Origin: Candidatus Ichthyocystis hellenicum
GTDB lineage: Bacteria; Pseudomonadota; Gammaproteobacteria; Burkholderiales; 2013Ark19i
Direction: 5' to 3'
Length of the DNA stretch: 64,000 nt
Assembly (NCBI RefSeq): GCF_001460935.1
Contig: NZ_LN906597.1
Location: 1,977,227-2,041,226, forward strand
The notes under the pieces: model-generated
What the model was told of the DNA's origin: nothing
Seen by the model: only the letters and a program-made list of their open reading frames with translations
The model's database searches: none
Program-made: the position numbers and the translations under genes
Shown here: one piece after another, positions 61,469-64,000 of the stretch
Position numbering within the stretch: the stretch's first letter is position 1
Layout: each line of letters begins with the position of its first letter

Positions 61469-62536
61469 ATGATTACCTCCAGAATCAATTGTTTTGATCA
61501 TACAAAAAGTGACGACTTGGAATTACAAGACAAAATTTTGGTAGAATACTCATACAGAAGTGAATATATTATTCAAGCAAAGGAAAAGGCAGAGCTCAAT
61601 AATGGAGCTTCATCATTATTAGGGCGATCTATAAGTTTTATGTCTCCTCTAGTTTTCCTTGGAACTTTGAGATGCACTGCAGGAGACGCGGTGCATACAG
61701 GTTGGACATCATTGAAATCAAATCTTTGCGGACTAATATACGTTGAAAATTGTTTCATAAATGCAACCTTAAGAGGGGAAGATGTTCCAAAAATTAACGT
61801 TGCTGATATATTTTCCTCAATTTTAAATAAAGCAGGAATTCATACAAATATTGATAATGCCCCCCCCATAGGTGATATCAACACTGAAGAATCCATAGAT
61901 ACTTTTTTTTATATAGGTGACCAGATCGGCGCTGTATGCCGCAGTCTTATTTTTAATCAGACAGACGATGTATTAAGAAAATTAACTCAGAATTCAAAGA
62001 ATGAACATACTTTTCTGGAATTCATTAACAATATTATTTCTAATAGAACAGGATCAATGTTAAAAGAATTAACTGAGAACTCAATGGATACGTATTATTT
62101 TTTATACCTCCTTAGCCAAATGGATAAGCCTGATACTAGCAAGTTAGGGTGCACGTATACCAATAACGCTATTAAATCGAATGTAAGCAGTAATATACTT
62201 TCACTCATCCTCAGCACCAATAAAATTAGCACCTTAAAAACTTACTGCCCCACTATCTGTGAATATATACCTATCGATAAATATGCAGCTGATCCGAAAG
62301 AACTTATTATAAATAAAATACCCGCGTTAAATATTGAGCCAAAATCAAATGCCGAGTTAAATATAATAGTTGTAGTATTGGCTGTTGCCGGAATTTTGTT
62401 GTTTTCTTTATATGCTATGGCTAATTTGATAAAACGTAAGCGATTCTTTTTTATCCCTAGAAATTACATATGTAGAGCATTAAGAAGAACATTAAATCAC
62501 TCAAATTATCGCCGTTTAGATGAAACGGCAGTATAG
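61469..62536 (+). CDS. Single-span surface-type protein, plus-array copy 4, with internal duplication
   Basis: This 355-residue protein starts at ATG 61469 after CCTTAGGGTG. The hydrophobic segment lies at about 58-72 (MSPLVFLGTLRCTAG). The ectodomain has W-x2-L-x3-LCGLIY and the signature YCPTICEYIP. The span is at about 296-318, with a tail rich in Arg and Phe. A segment of about 28 residues is duplicated in tandem at about 163-190 and 191-218 (N-x-T-x3-L-x2-LT-x-NS pattern). The paralogue at 62836 has it once. The duplicate compensates for a shorter following region, so total length stays similar. Confidence 0.8.
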   Translation: MITSRINCFDHTKSDDLELQDKILVEYSYRSEYIIQAKEKAELNNGASSLLGRSISFMSPLVFLGTLRCTAGDAVHTGWTSLKSNLCGLIYVENCFINATLRGEDVPKINVADIFSSILNKAGIHTNIDNAPPIGDINTEESIDTFFYIGDQIGAVCRSLIFNQTDDVLRKLTQNSKNEHTFLEFINNIISNRTGSMLKELTENSMDTYYFLYLLSQMDKPDTSKLGCTYTNNAIKSNVSSNILSLILSTNKISTLKTYCPTICEYIPIDKYAADPKELIINKIPALNIEPKSNAELNIIVVVLAVAGILLFSLYAMANLIKRKRFFFIPRNYICRALRRTLNHSNYRRLDETAV

Positions 62537-62835
62537 AAATTGTATCGTCCAAACTAGAAAAGTTGGTATTATAAATATTATTAATGTCACCTCTTGCTCT
62601 ATTTGTCTTACGGTCTGTTCCATATTGATTTAATGTATAAATTATGTTCCTAACTTATTTTATTATCAGATAATATATGTTTATCATTAATACTCCAAAC
62701 AATAAAAATCAGTAACACTAATATACCGCTCATTAATAAAACATGAAAAATATAAAATAATTGATACAAGTGATGTGATCCTTAGAAAATGTGATATAAG
62801 ACTATTATTAATCTGATTAACTTGGAATTAGTAAT
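62537..62835. other. Short intergenic region
   Basis: About 300 AT-rich bases; nothing beyond the leader (CTTGGAATTAG) of the next gene is recognised. Confidence 0.4.
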
Positions 62836-63858
62836 ATGATTTTTTCTAAAGATAATTACTCTGATTGCACAAAAAATTATGACTTAGATTTACAAAGCAA
62901 AATTTTGGAAGAGCACTCAGTAGAAAACGTGTATATTGTTACCTCAGATCAAGAAGGAAAAGACGAAACATCACCTCTTGTATCTTTGTCCTTATTGGGT
63001 AAATCCGGAAAATTTATATCTACCTTGGTATTTCTTGGTACGTTGAAATGCGCCACTGGAAACGAATCATCAATTGGATGGAGAGTTTTGAAATCGTCTA
63101 TTTGTGCTCTATTATACATTAGTGAATGCTTCAATGACGCTAACTCGAAAGGTGAAACTGTTCCTACCATTAACGCTAATGCCATAATATCATCCGTTCT
63201 CAGTAAGGCAGGAGTTTATGCTAATACTGGAAATAATAAAATATCAACGCTAGAAAGTATTTATTCCAAAGAGAACATGGATAAGTTTTTTTACATAAGT
63301 GACTACATTGGTTCTATGTGCCGCAGCCTTATTTTCAATAGAACAGACAACGTGCTAGAAAAATTATCTGGAAACTCGATAGATGATTATAATTTACTGC
63401 GCTTTCTAGGACAGATAGAGTATCCAAGCTCACATGATGTCGCATCATACCCGTATAATAATCACGCTGTCATGTCTAATGTAAGCAGGACCATATTTAC
63501 ACATATCATGTATAGTTACAGAAGAGCAAATATATTACGTTATGGTAATTATTGCCCAAAGATTAATAACTACATGACATTTAACAATCGTGCAGCAGAT
63601 TACAAAGATATTGTCGCTGAAAAAACGGCAAATACTGAATTAGTCGTGGTAGTAGTTGCATTTACTGCTTTGGGATTTTTATTGTTTTCTTTATATGCAA
63701 TGTATGATTTTGCAAAGCGTAAGAGACATAGTCGCGCAAAAAGAAAGCCCCCCCTTTTCGTACAAACAAACTATAAAGATAGTTCTTTAAAGAGAACACC
63801 AAATATTGTCTGTGTTACAGGATCATCAAATGTGGCGCGCTATCGCTACCAAAATTAA
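62836..63858 (+). CDS. Single-span surface-type protein, plus-array copy 5
   Basis: This 340-residue protein starts at ATG 62836 after TTGGAATTAG. Residues 12-30 (KNYDLDLQSKILEEHS) resemble copy 4, its nearest relative. The hydrophobic segment lies at about 62-75 (STLVFLGTLKCATG). The ectodomain signature is YCPKINNYMT. The span is at about 268-289, and the 51-residue tail is strongly basic (AKRKRHSRAKRK). The family's C-terminal HLSEF motif is lost (ends ARYRYQN). It is the last complete gene. The final 142 bases of the window hold only AT-rich flank. Confidence 0.8.
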   Translation: MIFSKDNYSDCTKNYDLDLQSKILEEHSVENVYIVTSDQEGKDETSPLVSLSLLGKSGKFISTLVFLGTLKCATGNESSIGWRVLKSSICALLYISECFNDANSKGETVPTINANAIISSVLSKAGVYANTGNNKISTLESIYSKENMDKFFYISDYIGSMCRSLIFNRTDNVLEKLSGNSIDDYNLLRFLGQIEYPSSHDVASYPYNNHAVMSNVSRTIFTHIMYSYRRANILRYGNYCPKINNYMTFNNRAADYKDIVAEKTANTELVVVVVAFTALGFLLFSLYAMYDFAKRKRHSRAKRKPPLFVQTNYKDSSLKRTPNIVCVTGSSNVARYRYQN

Positions 63859-64000
63859 CCTGCATTTGTCTTATTGTGAAAAAACATATCCTTAGTATAT
63901 ATACATTACTCGTAAAAATAACTAGCATGGTCATCATATTAAAATAATCACTGACTCCAAGCAAATAATCAGCATTCCCCGTCCATCGCAACTTGTATTG

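Noticed and set aside
62984..63110. Lipoprotein signal in the plus array (GTLKC)
   Set aside because: The residues before the Cys (T-L-K) do not fit a lipobox, and the segment is 70 residues from the N-terminus.

Overview
The window is about one-third G+C, A-rich on the coding strands, and low in coding density: intergenic gaps of 0.3-2 kb hold decayed gene copies. It has no rRNA, tRNA, transposase, CRISPR array or housekeeping gene that I can see. Nearly everything belongs to a few tandem paralogous families that look built for contact with a eukaryotic host: membrane-hairpin proteins, single-span surface-type proteins and giant toxins. This suggests an obligate intracellular bacterium with an expanded accessory genome. 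From memory, the layout (low GC, many tandem gene families) resembles published accounts of the fish-gill betaproteobacterium 'Candidatus Ichthyocystis'. Anaplasmataceae or a chlamydia-like bacterium are alternatives. No marker gene settles this, so it is inference.

Layout. (1) 1-959, minus: a protein of at least 319 aa cut by the left edge. (2) 1.2-14.3 kb, plus: nine small acidic proteins (about 183-235 aa) with a C-terminal two-helix hairpin, Inc-protein-like, with fossil copies between them. (3) 15.8-25.0 kb, minus: five intact genes and two ruined copies of a 270-313 aa family with a cytosolic acidic N-terminus, a short hydrophobic segment, an ectodomain and a C-terminal membrane span. 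(4) 25.1-56.4 kb, plus: toxin genes with a YopT-like (C58) cysteine-protease signature and a TcdA/TcdB-type pore-forming region, bracketed in the full-length copies by two furin-type R-x-K-R sites. Two are full length (2039 and 2020 aa). The rest are truncated or mosaic: 1762 aa, a gene split by an internal duplication (1147 + 1047 aa), and 892 aa. (5) Within that array, minus: two single-span surface-type proteins (700 and 335 aa), the second a truncated paralogue fused to toxin-derived sequence. (6) 56.8-63.9 kb, plus: five paralogues of 340-364 aa that share architecture and a C-x2-I-x2-Y motif with family (3).

The main biological point is the toxin array. Protease Cys/Ser polymorphism, shared breakpoints, near-identical blocks between otherwise diverged copies and a direct repeat whose collapse would restore an open frame all point to recombination-driven diversification of large, apparently host-activated toxins. 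The flanking families show the same duplication and decay. Misassembly of repeats must be excluded before the mosaics are believed.
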